A stretch of 64,000 bases of DNA from Pseudomonadales bacterium (GCA_024234615.1 JACKNY010000003.1:496001-560000), one strand, 5' to 3'; numbered from the stretch's first letter, positions 37,144 to 46,633 are shown. Notes: generated by a model not told the origin, from the sequence alone. Program-made: numbers and translations.

Positions 37144-38852
37144 TGGACGCTCAACGTTTAGTTCTTATCGCCTCTCTTGCTATAGTCAGTTATTTATTAG
37201 TTCTCGCCTGGAATGAGGACTATGGGCAGCCCATTTCTGCGCCGCACTCACAAATAACCACTCCAGCGTTGCGGGAACAGCCCTCAGCTTTACCCGACCA
37301 AGATCTGCCGACCAGAAACACCGACCTGCCTAGCGCCGATCTGGCCACAAAAGATGTACCTTCGATTATCGAAAAAGCATCTCCCGCTGCCCTGTCACCC
37401 GCAAACCCCATTACCGTCGTTACTGATGTGCTTACGCTACATATTAATCCAGTTGGTGGAGACATCATCTATGCGGCTTTAAACGCCTACCCTAGAATAA
37501 TAAATCGCAAGAATGACCCATTTGTATTGTTAGAACACAGCGCAGAACGTACCTATGTGGCACAAAGTGGTTTAATCGGAACCAACGGTTTGGATTCCAG
37601 TGGCTCCAGCCGTCCGGTTTATCAAGCGCAACAAACCGAATATAAATTAGCTGAGGGCGCCAACGAATTAACTGTCGACCTGGTATTAACCGATGTAAAT
37701 AACGTTACTGTAACCAAACGTTATCGGCTAACTCGCGGTGAGTACCTGATTAACCTCGAATATTTGATTGATAATCAATCCGAAACCAGCTGGCAGGCCA
37801 ATTTTTTTGCCCAGTTTAAACGAGATAACAGCCCTGATCCCAGCCAAACCACCAGTATGGGCATGAAATCTTTTGTTGGCGCGGCCACCACTTCGACAGA
37901 AGAGCGCTATCAAAAGCTGGATTTTGAAGATTTTGCCGAAAAACCGCTGAAGTTAAAAAATACCGGCGGCTGGATTGCCATATTACAGCATTACTTTGTC
38001 AGTGCTTGGGTACCAAATAAAGATCAGCTACACACTTATCAGACCCGAAAAAATAGTCAGGGAGAAAATATTGCCGGCCTGATCAGCCCCGCGTTAGTTG
38101 TCCCTGCAGGTCAAACCGGTACAACTGGCGCCCAACTCTATGTCGGCCCAAAAATTCAGGATCGATTAGGCAATATATCACCCTCTTTAGAACTGACCGT
38201 AGACTACGGCTGGTTGTGGTTTATTGCGCAACCTCTATTTTGGTTATTGTCAACCTTACACGGTTTCCTCGGAAACTGGGGTTGGGCTATTATCTTCACA
38301 ACACTGAGCGTTAAACTCGCTTTCTTTAAGCTCTCAGCAACCAGTTACAAATCAATGGCCAATATGCGCCGCGTCGGTCCAGAACTACAGCGATTGAAAG
38401 AGCGCTTTGGCGATGACCGTCAAAAAATGTCTACAGCAATGATGGAGCTGTATAAGAAAGAGAAAATTAATCCTTTAGGTGGCTGTTTGCCAATATTAGT
38501 GCAAATGCCCGTGTTTATTGCGCTCTATTGGGTACTCTTGGAAAGTGTTGAGTTACGCCAAGCACCCTTCATGCTCTGGTTAAATGACTTGTCGGTCAAG
38601 GACCCTTATTTTATTCTGCCTATTATTATGGGTGCCACGATGTGGTTCCAACAGACTTTAAACCCTGAACCACCCGATCCGATGCAAGCCAAAGTAATGA
38701 AGATGATGCCGATCATGTTTACCTTTTTCTTCCTTTGGTTCCCCGCTGGCCTGGTTTTGTACTGGGTGGTTAACAACCTATTATCAATAGCACAGCAATG
38801 GGTGATCACCAAACAAATCGAAAAGCTGGCTGGTGTGAAAGGTAAGAACTAA
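37143..38852 (+). CDS. yidC: membrane protein insertase YidC
   Basis: 569-aa inner-membrane insertase. An N-terminal helix (about 4-20) precedes a variable Pro/Ala-rich linker and the large periplasmic P1 domain (about 75-345). The conserved 60KD_IMP core starts near residue 370 (GNWGWAIIFTTLSVKLAFF) and contains YKKEKINPLGGCLPILVQMPVFIALYW in part, plus PLYWVVNN-like VLYWVVNNLLSIAQQW near the end. The order with yidD is the usual one. Confidence 0.97.
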   Translation: MDAQRLVLIASLAIVSYLLVLAWNEDYGQPISAPHSQITTPALREQPSALPDQDLPTRNTDLPSADLATKDVPSIIEKASPAALSPANPITVVTDVLTLHINPVGGDIIYAALNAYPRIINRKNDPFVLLEHSAERTYVAQSGLIGTNGLDSSGSSRPVYQAQQTEYKLAEGANELTVDLVLTDVNNVTVTKRYRLTRGEYLINLEYLIDNQSETSWQANFFAQFKRDNSPDPSQTTSMGMKSFVGAATTSTEERYQKLDFEDFAEKPLKLKNTGGWIAILQHYFVSAWVPNKDQLHTYQTRKNSQGENIAGLISPALVVPAGQTGTTGAQLYVGPKIQDRLGNISPSLELTVDYGWLWFIAQPLFWLLSTLHGFLGNWGWAIIFTTLSVKLAFFKLSATSYKSMANMRRVGPELQRLKERFGDDRQKMSTAMMELYKKEKINPLGGCLPILVQMPVFIALYWVLLESVELRQAPFMLWLNDLSVKDPYFILPIIMGATMWFQQTLNPEPPDPMQAKVMKMMPIMFTFFFLWFPAGLVLYWVVNNLLSIAQQWVITKQIEKLAGVKGKN

Positions 38853-38898
38853 CCAAGCAATCGTGGAATAACTTTCAGCCTTAGCTGAAAATTGTACT

Positions 38899-40314
38899 AT
38901 GGGTAAGATAAAGGACGATAATAGCGTTATAACAGCAGATACCGACACGATAGTCGCCCAGGCTACACCTATTGGGCGTGGTAGTGTCGGTATTGTTCGC
39001 CTATCAGGCCCCCTTACCAAAGTCATCAGTAAACAGATCACCCAACAAAACTTAACTCCCCGCTATGCGCACTATGGGCCTTTTTATGGCTCTCTTATTA
39101 AGCCTTTAGAAAATATCATCGACCAAGGGTTAGCGATTTATTTTCCTGCGCCTAATTCTTTTACCGGCGAAGATGTTTTAGAACTACAGGGGCATGGTGG
39201 CCAGCTCATTATTGATTTGCTCATAAAAACCATTTTGTCCTATGGCGCACGCATGGCCAGGCCAGGTGAATTTTCGGAGCGCGCTTTCATTAACGATAAA
39301 ATGGATTTAACTCAAGCTGAAGCTATTGCTGACCTGATAGACAGCAGCTCTGAACAGGCTGCCCGCAGCGCGCTGCGAACCCTACAGGGAGAGTTTTCGC
39401 AACGGATAAATCAACTTATTGACGCACTCATCCGATTGCGTGCTTACGTTGAAGCTGCGATTGATTTTCCCGATGAAGAAATTGATTTTATGTCCGACGG
39501 TAAAGTCGCGTCTGAGCTGGACGAAATTATCAAACAGGTACAAAAAGTATTAGCCGAAGCCAGCCAAGGAGCAACCTTGAGAGAAGGTATGACTGTCGTC
39601 GTAGCAGGCTTACCCAATGCTGGTAAATCTAGCTTATTAAACCAACTCTCAGGCCGCGACAGCGCAATTGTGACCGACATTCCCGGTACTACCAGGGATT
39701 TATTGCGTGAACATATTCATATTGACGGCATGCCCCTACATATCATTGATACCGCAGGGCTGCGTGACAGTAAGGACCCTATTGAACAGGAAGGAATTCG
39801 CCGTGCAATACTCGAAATTCAACAGGCCGATAGAATTCTTTTAGTGGTCGACAGCACGACCATAACAGCAACACACCCACATGAGATATGGCCAGAATTT
39901 GTCGACCGTTTGGATCACCTTAATAAAATTACAGTAGTACAAAACAAAATTGATAAATCCGACCTCGCACCAGGCTATATTCACCAGGACGACGCCTCCC
40001 CCTGCCCGGTGATACGAGTATCTGCCAAGCAGGGCGCAGGTCTTAATATACTCAAACAACACCTCAAGCAGTGCATGGGCTTCAGTGGCGCTGGTGAAGG
40101 TAGTTTTAGTGCGCGCCGCAGGCATATAAATGCCCTCGAACAGGCGCTCATTAACCTCAGCAACGGGCGCACCCAATTAAAACTGTATAATGCGGGTGAA
40201 CTGTTAGCTGAGGACTTAAAACAAGCTCAACAAGCGCTATCAGAAATTACCGGTGCTTTCACGAATGATGATTTACTCGGAGAAATTTTTTCCAGTTTTT
40301 GCATCGGCAAATAA
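38899..40314 (+). CDS. mnmE: tRNA modification GTPase MnmE
   Basis: With MnmG it installs the 5-carboxymethylaminomethyl (or related) group on U34 of certain tRNAs. The 471-aa protein has the N-terminal folate-binding domain (TPIGRGSVGIVRLSG), the inserted G domain with G1 GLPNAGKSS near 238, IPGTTRD, DTAGLRDS and NKID, and the C-terminal catalytic Cys in FCIGK at the very end. Separated from mnmG by the predicted origin. Confidence 0.97.
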   Translation: MGKIKDDNSVITADTDTIVAQATPIGRGSVGIVRLSGPLTKVISKQITQQNLTPRYAHYGPFYGSLIKPLENIIDQGLAIYFPAPNSFTGEDVLELQGHGGQLIIDLLIKTILSYGARMARPGEFSERAFINDKMDLTQAEAIADLIDSSSEQAARSALRTLQGEFSQRINQLIDALIRLRAYVEAAIDFPDEEIDFMSDGKVASELDEIIKQVQKVLAEASQGATLREGMTVVVAGLPNAGKSSLLNQLSGRDSAIVTDIPGTTRDLLREHIHIDGMPLHIIDTAGLRDSKDPIEQEGIRRAILEIQQADRILLVVDSTTITATHPHEIWPEFVDRLDHLNKITVVQNKIDKSDLAPGYIHQDDASPCPVIRVSAKQGAGLNILKQHLKQCMGFSGAGEGSFSARRRHINALEQALINLSNGRTQLKLYNAGELLAEDLKQAQQALSEITGAFTNDDLLGEIFSSFCIGK

Positions 40315-40682
40315 AAAATATCTCGATTTAGCACTGTTGATAACCTGTTAACCTGACCCTCTACTTATCCTTGATAACCTGTGCGTAATACCCACCTGTG
40401 TATAACCTGCTGAGTTATAAACAGCTTCAGTAGAAACTATACGCAATTAAAACCTATAATCACCACAGAGTTATAAAATCATAAGTTGTTTATTTCTGTG
40501 TGGAAAACCTACTTACCCACAGATTATCGTTACCCTAATAGTAATAACAATAAGTATCTTTTAAATAATAAATTAATAATATTATTAGTGGGTTAGTAAC
40601 CCTAACTAGGCTTGTCAATATTCCCCTTTGACGCTTTTCTTTTAACGTTGAATCATTATACTAGTGTCCCTTTTGCTATTTA
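40315..40682. other. oriC: predicted chromosomal replication origin (oriC)
   Basis: Gene-free gap of 368 bp between mnmE and mnmG. Perfect DnaA boxes: TTATACACA (minus, 40397-40405) and TTTTCCACA (minus, 40499-40507). Near matches: TTATCAACA (minus, 40335-40343), TTATAAACA (40415-40423) and TTACCCACA (40513-40521). An almost pure A/T stretch at about 40536-40588 would be the unwinding element. Sampled 60-base blocks have about equal G and C to the left (14/16 at 38341) and clear G excess to the right (19/10 at 42781), consistent with a skew switch. No GATC sites were seen, so Dam/SeqA control is not suggested. Confidence 0.8.
40634..40662 (+). promoter_or_regulatory. possible mnmG promoter
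   Basis: A -10 like TATACT at 40657-40662, with only a weak -35 (CTTTTC at 40634-40639, 17 bp spacing). It ends 20 bp before the mnmG start. The -10 is good but the -35 is poor, so this is tentative. Confidence 0.4.
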
Positions 40683-42581
40683 TTGAGTACCCGAGTGGAT
40701 TACGCAAAACGATACGATGTTATTGTGATTGGTGGCGGGCACGCCGGCACAGAGGCGGCTTTGGCGGCTGCACGTATCGGTGCGCGAACATTATTATTAA
40801 CCCATAACATCGAAACACTGGGACAAATGTCTTGTAACCCCGCTATTGGCGGCATTGGTAAAAGCCATTTAGTCAAAGAAATTGATGCGATGGGTGGGGC
40901 AATGGCACTTGCCACTGATCAAGCCGGTATCCAATTCAGAATTCTTAATTCACGCAAAGGGCCTGCCGTTAGAGCAACACGAGCTCAGGCCGATCGTATT
41001 CTCTACAAAGCCGCCATCCGCAATATTTTGGAGAATCAAAACAATCTCGATATCTTTCAACAGGCGGTTGATGATTTGATTGTTGAGGGCAACAAAGTCC
41101 TTGGCGTTATCACCCAAATGGGTTTGCATTTTCGCGCAAAAACAACGGTATTAGCAGCTGGAACTTTCCTCGGTGGTGTCGTCCATGTTGGCTTGCAAAA
41201 TCACAGTGGTGGTCGTGCCGGTGACCCTCCTGCTATTGCTTTGGCGCAACGTCTGCGTGAATTGCCGTTACGCGTGGATCGTCTTAAAACCGGAACGCCG
41301 CCGCGAATAGACGCGCGCTCGGTGGATTTTTCAGTGATGCAGGAGCAGCCAGGAGATACGCCACTGCCGGTCATGTCATTTCTTGGCTCTCGTGAAATGC
41401 ACCCGCGCCAAATCAGTTGCTATATCACCCACACCAATGAACAAACCCACGAATTTATACGTCAAGGGTTAGATCGCTCGCCTATGTACACAGGCGTGAT
41501 TGAAGGTATTGGGCCACGCTATTGCCCCTCAATTGAAGACAAAATACATCGTTTTGCCGATAAAGAATCGCATCAAATTTTTGTGGAACCGGAGGGGCTT
41601 AATACCCATGAGCTCTACCCGAATGGGATTTCCACCAGCTTACCATTCGATGTCCAATTTAATTTGGTACGTTCGATTAAAGGCTTTGAGAATGCACACA
41701 TTACGCGCCCTGGATATGCGATTGAATATGACTTTTTTAACCCTCAGGACTTAACCCATAGCTTGCGGGTAAAACACCTGGATGGGCTGTATTTTGCCGG
41801 TCAGATCAATGGCACTACTGGTTACGAAGAAGCTGCGGCACAAGGACTATTAGCTGGCCTTAACGCTGGTCTGGAAGCGCTCGAAAAAGAAGCCTGGTAT
41901 CCCGGTCGCGAGGCTGCTTATTTGGGTGTGATGGTCGATGATCTCATTACCTTTGGAACCAGTGAGCCTTATCGTATGTTTACCAGTCGCGCCGAATATC
42001 GGCTGCTGCTCAGAGAAGATAATGCGGATCTTCGTCTCACCGAACAAGCCTATAAATTGGGTTTGATCGATGATAAACGGTGGCAGCGGTTTAATTGTAA
42101 ACAGGACTTGATAGCAAGAGAGCAAGCTCGTCTTAAGGCAACCTGGATTCATCCAGCCACCGCAGAAAGCAGTGAAATTGAACCAAAATTAGAGAAACCA
42201 ATTAGTCGTGAGCATAGTTTGTTGGAACTGTTACGTCGCCCCGAATTAAATTATCAGGATATTAAAAATCTTAAAGGCGAAGGCATAGACGACGAAGAAG
42301 CGGAAGAGCAAATTCAAATACAGGCTAAATATCAAGGTTATATTGAACGCCAGCAGGGCGATATTGAAAGGTTAAAACGACAGGAAAACACAGCGTTACC
42401 TAAAAGTCTGGATTACCATAGTATTTCCGGGTTATCCAACGAAGTGAAGCAAAAGTTAGCAGCGGCGCAGCCACAAACCTTGGCAGCGGCAAGTAGAATT
42501 CCGGGAGTTACCGCCGCGGCAATCTCTTTATTGCTGATACACCTAAAAAAGCGTGCTGCAGCAACCAGTAAAAGTGCTTAG
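40683..42581 (+). CDS. mnmG: tRNA uridine 5-carboxymethylaminomethyl modification enzyme MnmG (GidA)
   Basis: 632-aa FAD protein, partner of MnmE. It has the dinucleotide-binding VIVIGGGHAGTEAALAAARIG in its N-terminus, the CNPAIGGIGKSHLVKE block, GGRAGDPP, and LKTGTPPRIDARS. The C-terminal helical domain ends SLLLIHLKKR. Start is TTG 40683; GTG 40695 is an alternative. It abuts rsmG with no gap and lies right beside oriC. Confidence 0.97.
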   Translation: MSTRVDYAKRYDVIVIGGGHAGTEAALAAARIGARTLLLTHNIETLGQMSCNPAIGGIGKSHLVKEIDAMGGAMALATDQAGIQFRILNSRKGPAVRATRAQADRILYKAAIRNILENQNNLDIFQQAVDDLIVEGNKVLGVITQMGLHFRAKTTVLAAGTFLGGVVHVGLQNHSGGRAGDPPAIALAQRLRELPLRVDRLKTGTPPRIDARSVDFSVMQEQPGDTPLPVMSFLGSREMHPRQISCYITHTNEQTHEFIRQGLDRSPMYTGVIEGIGPRYCPSIEDKIHRFADKESHQIFVEPEGLNTHELYPNGISTSLPFDVQFNLVRSIKGFENAHITRPGYAIEYDFFNPQDLTHSLRVKHLDGLYFAGQINGTTGYEEAAAQGLLAGLNAGLEALEKEAWYPGREAAYLGVMVDDLITFGTSEPYRMFTSRAEYRLLLREDNADLRLTEQAYKLGLIDDKRWQRFNCKQDLIAREQARLKATWIHPATAESSEIEPKLEKPISREHSLLELLRRPELNYQDIKNLKGEGIDDEEAEEQIQIQAKYQGYIERQQGDIERLKRQENTALPKSLDYHSISGLSNEVKQKLAAAQPQTLAAASRIPGVTAAAISLLLIHLKKRAAATSKSA

Positions 42582-43226
42582 GTGGTTGTGACAGATTCTT
42601 TAGCCGACGGAATCCGGCAGGGCTCCTTGGAGCTTGGGCTAAAGTTGGTGGACTCGCAGCAAAAAAAATTTAGCAACTATATTGGCTTGCTGGAAAAATG
42701 GAATCGGGTTTATAACCTAACCGCAATAACCAAGCCGCAACTAATGTTGAGTCACCACCTTATGGATAGTCTGGTGGTTGGGCAGTATCTTTCACCTGAA
42801 CAATGCAGTATTTTGGATGTGGGTTCAGGGGCTGGGTTACCTGGTGTACCATTAAGTATTTTATTTCCTGAGAAAAACTTTACTTTGCTGGATAGTAATG
42901 GCAAAAAGACGCGGTTCATGAAGCAAACTATTATAGAGCTGAGTTTGCATAATTGTGCAGTGGTGAACCAGCGGTTAGAGCACTTTCAGACAGAACAAAA
43001 GTATGATGTGATTATTTCTCGAGCCTTTTCAAATATTACCGACTTTGTTAACGGCGCTCGTCACCTATTGAAACCGCAAGGGCAGTTTTACGCGATGAAA
43101 GGTTTGCTTCCGAACGAAGAATTAAAAGTATTACCAGCTCAAACCAAGCTTGTTGCGCTGGAACAGTTAAAGGTGCCATTTTTGGACGAACAGCGCCATT
43201 TGGTTATTTTAGGCACAGATTTTTAA
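42582..43226 (+). CDS. rsmG: 16S rRNA (guanine-527-N7)-methyltransferase
   Basis: RsmG (GidB) methylates G527 of 16S rRNA. The 214-aa enzyme has the SAM-binding LDVGSGAGLPGVPLSILFP, KWNRVYNLTAI near residue 38, and the later VISRAFSNITDF. GTG start at 42582 directly follows the mnmG stop. Standard member of the mnmG-rsmG-parA-parB operon. Confidence 0.96.
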   Translation: MVVTDSLADGIRQGSLELGLKLVDSQQKKFSNYIGLLEKWNRVYNLTAITKPQLMLSHHLMDSLVVGQYLSPEQCSILDVGSGAGLPGVPLSILFPEKNFTLLDSNGKKTRFMKQTIIELSLHNCAVVNQRLEHFQTEQKYDVIISRAFSNITDFVNGARHLLKPQGQFYAMKGLLPNEELKVLPAQTKLVALEQLKVPFLDEQRHLVILGTDF

Positions 43227-43244
43227 GCGTGCGGACGGGTTAGT

Positions 43245-44042
43245 TTGGGGGAGTCATTGGGAAAAATTATCGCGGTAACCAATCAAAAAGGTGGTGTTGG
43301 CAAAACAACCACGGCGGTGAATCTCTCAGCTTCCTTACATGCGATTAAACGCAAGATACTGATGATAGATTTGGATCCGCAGGGTAACGCCACCATGGGC
43401 TGTGGGGTAAATAAGAATGATTTGCAGGTTTCGGTGTATGATGTCCTAACAGGGCGTTGTGATACTCGAGCCGCTATTGTTCGTTCCGACACAGCGGGTT
43501 TTGATTTGCTGCCGGCTAACAGCGATCTCACCGCCGCTGAGGTGGAGCTATTAAGCATAAACAATAAAGAAAAAAGGTTACAAAACGCCTTAGTCTCGGT
43601 GCAGGACCAATACGATTATATTATTATCGATTGCCCCCCTTCTTTAAGCATGTTGACGGTTAATGCGTTGGTAGCGGCGCAGAGTGTGATCATTCCTATG
43701 CAATGCGAATATTATGCGCTGGAGGGCTTGTCTGCCTTAGTGAAGACTATTAACGGCATCGCGCAAAATATCAACCCGCAACTCAAAATAGAAGGTTTAT
43801 TACGAACCATGTACGATCCCCGTAATAGCCTGAGCAAAGACGTATCGCGTCAATTAATTCAACATTTTGGTGACAAGGTATATAGCACCGTTATCCCGCG
43901 TAATGTGCGTTTGGCGGAGGCGCCGAGCTATGGTGCTCCGGCCTTGATTTATGATCGTAAATCAAGAGGTGCGTTGGCTTATTTGGCGTTTGCCGGAGAA
44001 GTCTTGAGAAGGTCACGGGCAAAGCAGGTTGTGGGTAATTAA
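43245..44042 (+). CDS. parA: chromosome partitioning ATPase ParA (Soj)
   Basis: 265-aa deviant-Walker ATPase that moves ParB-parS complexes. It opens IIAVTNQKGGVGKTTTAVNL (deviant Walker A KGGVGKTT), followed by MIDLDPQGNAT and the IIDCPPSLSMLTVNAL block. TTG 43245 is the assigned start; an in-frame TTG at 43257, preceded by GGGGGAG, could be used instead. Followed by parB after 35 nt. Confidence 0.96.
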   Translation: MGESLGKIIAVTNQKGGVGKTTTAVNLSASLHAIKRKILMIDLDPQGNATMGCGVNKNDLQVSVYDVLTGRCDTRAAIVRSDTAGFDLLPANSDLTAAEVELLSINNKEKRLQNALVSVQDQYDYIIIDCPPSLSMLTVNALVAAQSVIIPMQCEYYALEGLSALVKTINGIAQNINPQLKIEGLLRTMYDPRNSLSKDVSRQLIQHFGDKVYSTVIPRNVRLAEAPSYGAPALIYDRKSRGALAYLAFAGEVLRRSRAKQVVGN

Positions 44043-44077
44043 ATAATGAGCGTAAGCAAGATGGAGCAAAAAATCTG

Positions 44078-44944
44078 ATGGCCGCACAAAAAAGAGGTTT
44101 AGGAAGAGGTTTGGACGCCTTGCTAGGTAACTTGTCCGAACCAACATCGAATGCTCCTGATGTATCAAAAGAGCAACTTTCGCGGTTGCCGGTAGATTTG
44201 ATTCAGCGCGGCAAATACCAACCGCGCCGCGAGATTGAGCCGGAAGCACTGCAGGAATTGGCAGACTCCATTAAAGCCCAAGGGGTGATGCAACCCATCA
44301 TTGTGCGCCCACTCAACGCGGGACGCTATGAAATCATTGCCGGTGAACGCCGTTGGCGAGCATCGCAGTTGGCTGGACTGGATGAAATTCCAGCGATCAT
44401 ACGCGATGTCAGTGATGAAACGGCGACTGCAATGGCGTTGATCGAAAATATTCAGCGTGAAAATCTGAACGCCATGGAAGAAGCGGTCGCATTACAACGG
44501 TTACAGGATGAATTTCAACTTACCCAGCAGCAGGTTGCAGAGGCGGTGGGCAAATCCCGCGCTGCGGTAGCAAATCTTATTCGTTTAAATGGCCTTAATG
44601 AAGACATAAAAAGCATGCTGACGCATCGACAACTGGATATGGGGCATGCGCGTGCACTGCTGGCATTGACTGGCGGCGTGCAGTCGAAGGCTGGACAAAT
44701 GGTAGTCAACAAGCAATTATCAGTACGCCAAACGGAGACTTTGGTGAAGCGGCTTTTAACCGAGCAAACAGTAGAGAAAAAGATACTTTATATCGATCCA
44801 GATATAAAACAGCTAGAACAGCGTTTGAGTGATCAACTTGGTTCTAGGGTGGCGATTCAACATGGCGCGAAAGGGAAAGGAAAAATGGTGATTAACTATA
44901 ATTCTTCAGAAGAACTAGAGGGCATTTTAAGTCATATCAAATAA
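44078..44944 (+). CDS. parB: chromosome partitioning protein ParB (Spo0J)
   Basis: 288-aa CTP-dependent clamp that loads at parS. The N-terminal basic motif KRGLGRGLDALLG is followed by the CTPase domain (PRREIEPEALQELADSIK, IIAGERRWRASQLAG), the HTH (LTQQQVAEAVGKSRAAVANLIRLN) and a C-terminal dimerisation domain. Targets are the two parS sites in recF. Confidence 0.97.
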   Translation: MAAQKRGLGRGLDALLGNLSEPTSNAPDVSKEQLSRLPVDLIQRGKYQPRREIEPEALQELADSIKAQGVMQPIIVRPLNAGRYEIIAGERRWRASQLAGLDEIPAIIRDVSDETATAMALIENIQRENLNAMEEAVALQRLQDEFQLTQQQVAEAVGKSRAAVANLIRLNGLNEDIKSMLTHRQLDMGHARALLALTGGVQSKAGQMVVNKQLSVRQTETLVKRLLTEQTVEKKILYIDPDIKQLEQRLSDQLGSRVAIQHGAKGKGKMVINYNSSEELEGILSHIK

Positions 44945-45059
44945 CGCTGACTTATAACCTTTATAAGCCTGCAAAATGTAGGGGGCCGCTACTAATTTAT
45001 TAAGCCGTCCTCCCGATAGTAGGTTACCCTTTGATCGCCGTACAGGCTATAGCGAGCAA

Positions 45060-45089
45060 GGGGAAAGAAGAAACCCCCCAGTTTTTTTT
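45060..45089 (+). terminator. possible weak terminator after parB
   Basis: GGGG (45060-45063) can pair with CCCC (within 45074-45079) across an A-rich loop, and a run of eight T follows (45082-45089). The stem is very short, so this is a low-confidence call. The surrounding 44945-45160 stretch shows no gene. Confidence 0.35.
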
Positions 45090-45160
45090 CTGAATATATA
45101 AGATAAAACAACCCAGCAAACTCTAGATAATACAAAGCTTGACCGCTAGCGCAATAGGGC

Positions 45161-45189
45161 TTGATCGGTAGTGCATTTGCTCATATACT
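45161..45189 (+). promoter_or_regulatory. probable promoter of the atp operon
   Basis: TTGATC at 45161-45166 and TATACT at 45184-45189 with 17 bp spacing, a good sigma-70 fit, in the parB-atpI gap. Transcription would start near 45196. Confidence 0.6.
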
Positions 45190-45346
45190 ACGCGCCCTGT
45201 TGGAAGGCAGAATATGTGCACCAATCAGTCGCTTAGGTGTTTGTTTGATGGCTTTAAATTTGGGGTAAGCCAGGATCAACCGATCTGCGCAACAAGTTAA
45301 TCCGCCGGTTTATCGAATTGCACTCGCGCAAGTCTGTGTAACTCTG

Positions 45347-45658
45347 GTGTTTGCCGCGTTAGGAGTAGGCTTCAGTAGCGTTAGTATAGCCATATCAATT
45401 TTACTGGGTGGCTTAGTAAGTTGTATCAGTAACAGCCTGTATATCTGGTTATATTTTTATCGCAAACCAGTGCAGCGTAACGCACATATAATTCTTCAAA
45501 CAGCTTATGGGGCTGAGTTAAGCAAAGTCATATCGGTAGTGATGTTAATGGTCACCGTGATAATGCTCTTTGATGAGTTGAATTTTTTATTTTTCTTTGC
45601 CGCTTTTATGGTTTCACAATCGGTTTTCTGGATGGCGCCGTTATTATTTAGGCGTTAA
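45347..45658 (+). CDS. atpI: ATP synthase subunit I, 5' end disrupted or unusual start
   Basis: Small membrane protein at the head of the atp operon, thought to assist c-ring assembly. The frame codes for the later helices of AtpI (VSIAISILLGGLVSCISNSL, ELSKVISVVMLMVTVIM, AAFMVSQSVFWMAPLLF). The first usable start is GTG 45347, in the middle of helix 1. Homologous-looking sequence (NPPVYRIALAQVCVTL) is encoded in frame upstream, back to a TAA at 45266-45268. Beyond that stop, in the same frame, is ATG GCT at 45248. So either codon 7 of atpI is a nonsense codon, or initiation is non-canonical. Confidence 0.7.
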   Translation: MFAALGVGFSSVSIAISILLGGLVSCISNSLYIWLYFYRKPVQRNAHIILQTAYGAELSKVISVVMLMVTVIMLFDELNFLFFFAAFMVSQSVFWMAPLLFRR

Positions 45659-45678
45659 AACCTGAGGCCGGTTTTAGC

Positions 45679-45698
45679 ACAGGTGTCAACACACCTGT
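45679..45698 (+). other. hairpin between atpI and atpB
   Basis: ACAGGTGT (45679-45686) and ACACCTGT (45691-45698) form a perfect 8-bp stem with the 4-nt loop CAAC, 21 bp after the atpI stop and 40 bp before atpB. It is followed only by TTTAAAAA, so termination would be weak; it may act as an RNA processing or stability element that separates atpI from atpB. Confidence 0.5.
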
Positions 45699-45738
45699 TT
45701 AAAAATGTCAGCGCGTTAACGGAACAGAACAAGACGAA

Positions 45739-46581
45739 ATGGCTACTGAAGCATTAACAACCAAAGGGTATATTACCCACCACCTTACCAACCTTACGTT
45801 TGGCCAACACCCTGATGGTACCTGGGGTTTTGCGCATTCAGCGCAGGAAGCGGGCGCTATGGGGTTTTGGGCTTTTAACGTAGATACATTGGGTTTTTCT
45901 TTATTATTAGGTATCGTTTTTTCATTTATCTTTTGGCGTACGGCACGCAATGTTACCACTGACGCACCAACAGGGTTACAAAACTTTGTCGAGTGGGTGG
46001 TAGAGTTTATTGACGGCAGCGTTAAAGATATTTTTCACAGCCGCAACACTCTCATTGCACCGCTGGCGCTCACCATTTTTGTTTGGATATTTCTAATGAA
46101 CCTGATGGATTTGGTGCCTGTAGATCTAATCCCGCATACCGCGCAGTTAGCGGGTATACACTTTCTTAAAGTAGTGCCAACCACTGATCCTAATGCAACT
46201 CTTGGTATGGCACTCGGTGTGTTCCTGCTCATTCTATTTTATAGCGTAAAGATAAAAGGATTGGGCGGTTTCCTGGGTGAACTAACCCTGCATCCCTTTG
46301 GTAAGTGGATGCTACCCTTCAACCTCTTTTTGGAAGGCGTTAACCTGATTTCTAAACCAGTATCCCTCGGGTTACGACTTTTTGGCAACCTCTATGCTGG
46401 CGAGATGATTTTTATCTTGATCGCACTAATGTATAGCGGTGGTTGGGTGCTGGGCGCGTTTGGTGGTGTTTTACAATGGGCTTGGGCAGTATTCCATATT
46501 TTGATTATCCTGTTACAAGCCTTCATATTTATGGTGCTGACCATTGTTTACCTCAGCATGGCGCATGAATCGTCACACTAG
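45739..46581 (+). CDS. atpB: F0F1 ATP synthase subunit a
   Basis: 280-aa membrane subunit holding the proton half-channels. The essential Arg lies in PVSLGLRLFGNLYAGEMIF, and the last helices carry QAFIFMVLTIVYLSMA. It is the first structural F0 gene of the operon, 52 nt before atpE. Confidence 0.97.
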   Translation: MATEALTTKGYITHHLTNLTFGQHPDGTWGFAHSAQEAGAMGFWAFNVDTLGFSLLLGIVFSFIFWRTARNVTTDAPTGLQNFVEWVVEFIDGSVKDIFHSRNTLIAPLALTIFVWIFLMNLMDLVPVDLIPHTAQLAGIHFLKVVPTTDPNATLGMALGVFLLILFYSVKIKGLGGFLGELTLHPFGKWMLPFNLFLEGVNLISKPVSLGLRLFGNLYAGEMIFILIALMYSGGWVLGAFGGVLQWAWAVFHILIILLQAFIFMVLTIVYLSMAHESSH

Positions 46582-46633
46582 TTTATTCATATTAAAATTT
46601 TCAATTAACTGTTAGAAAGAAACGGGAGTAAAA

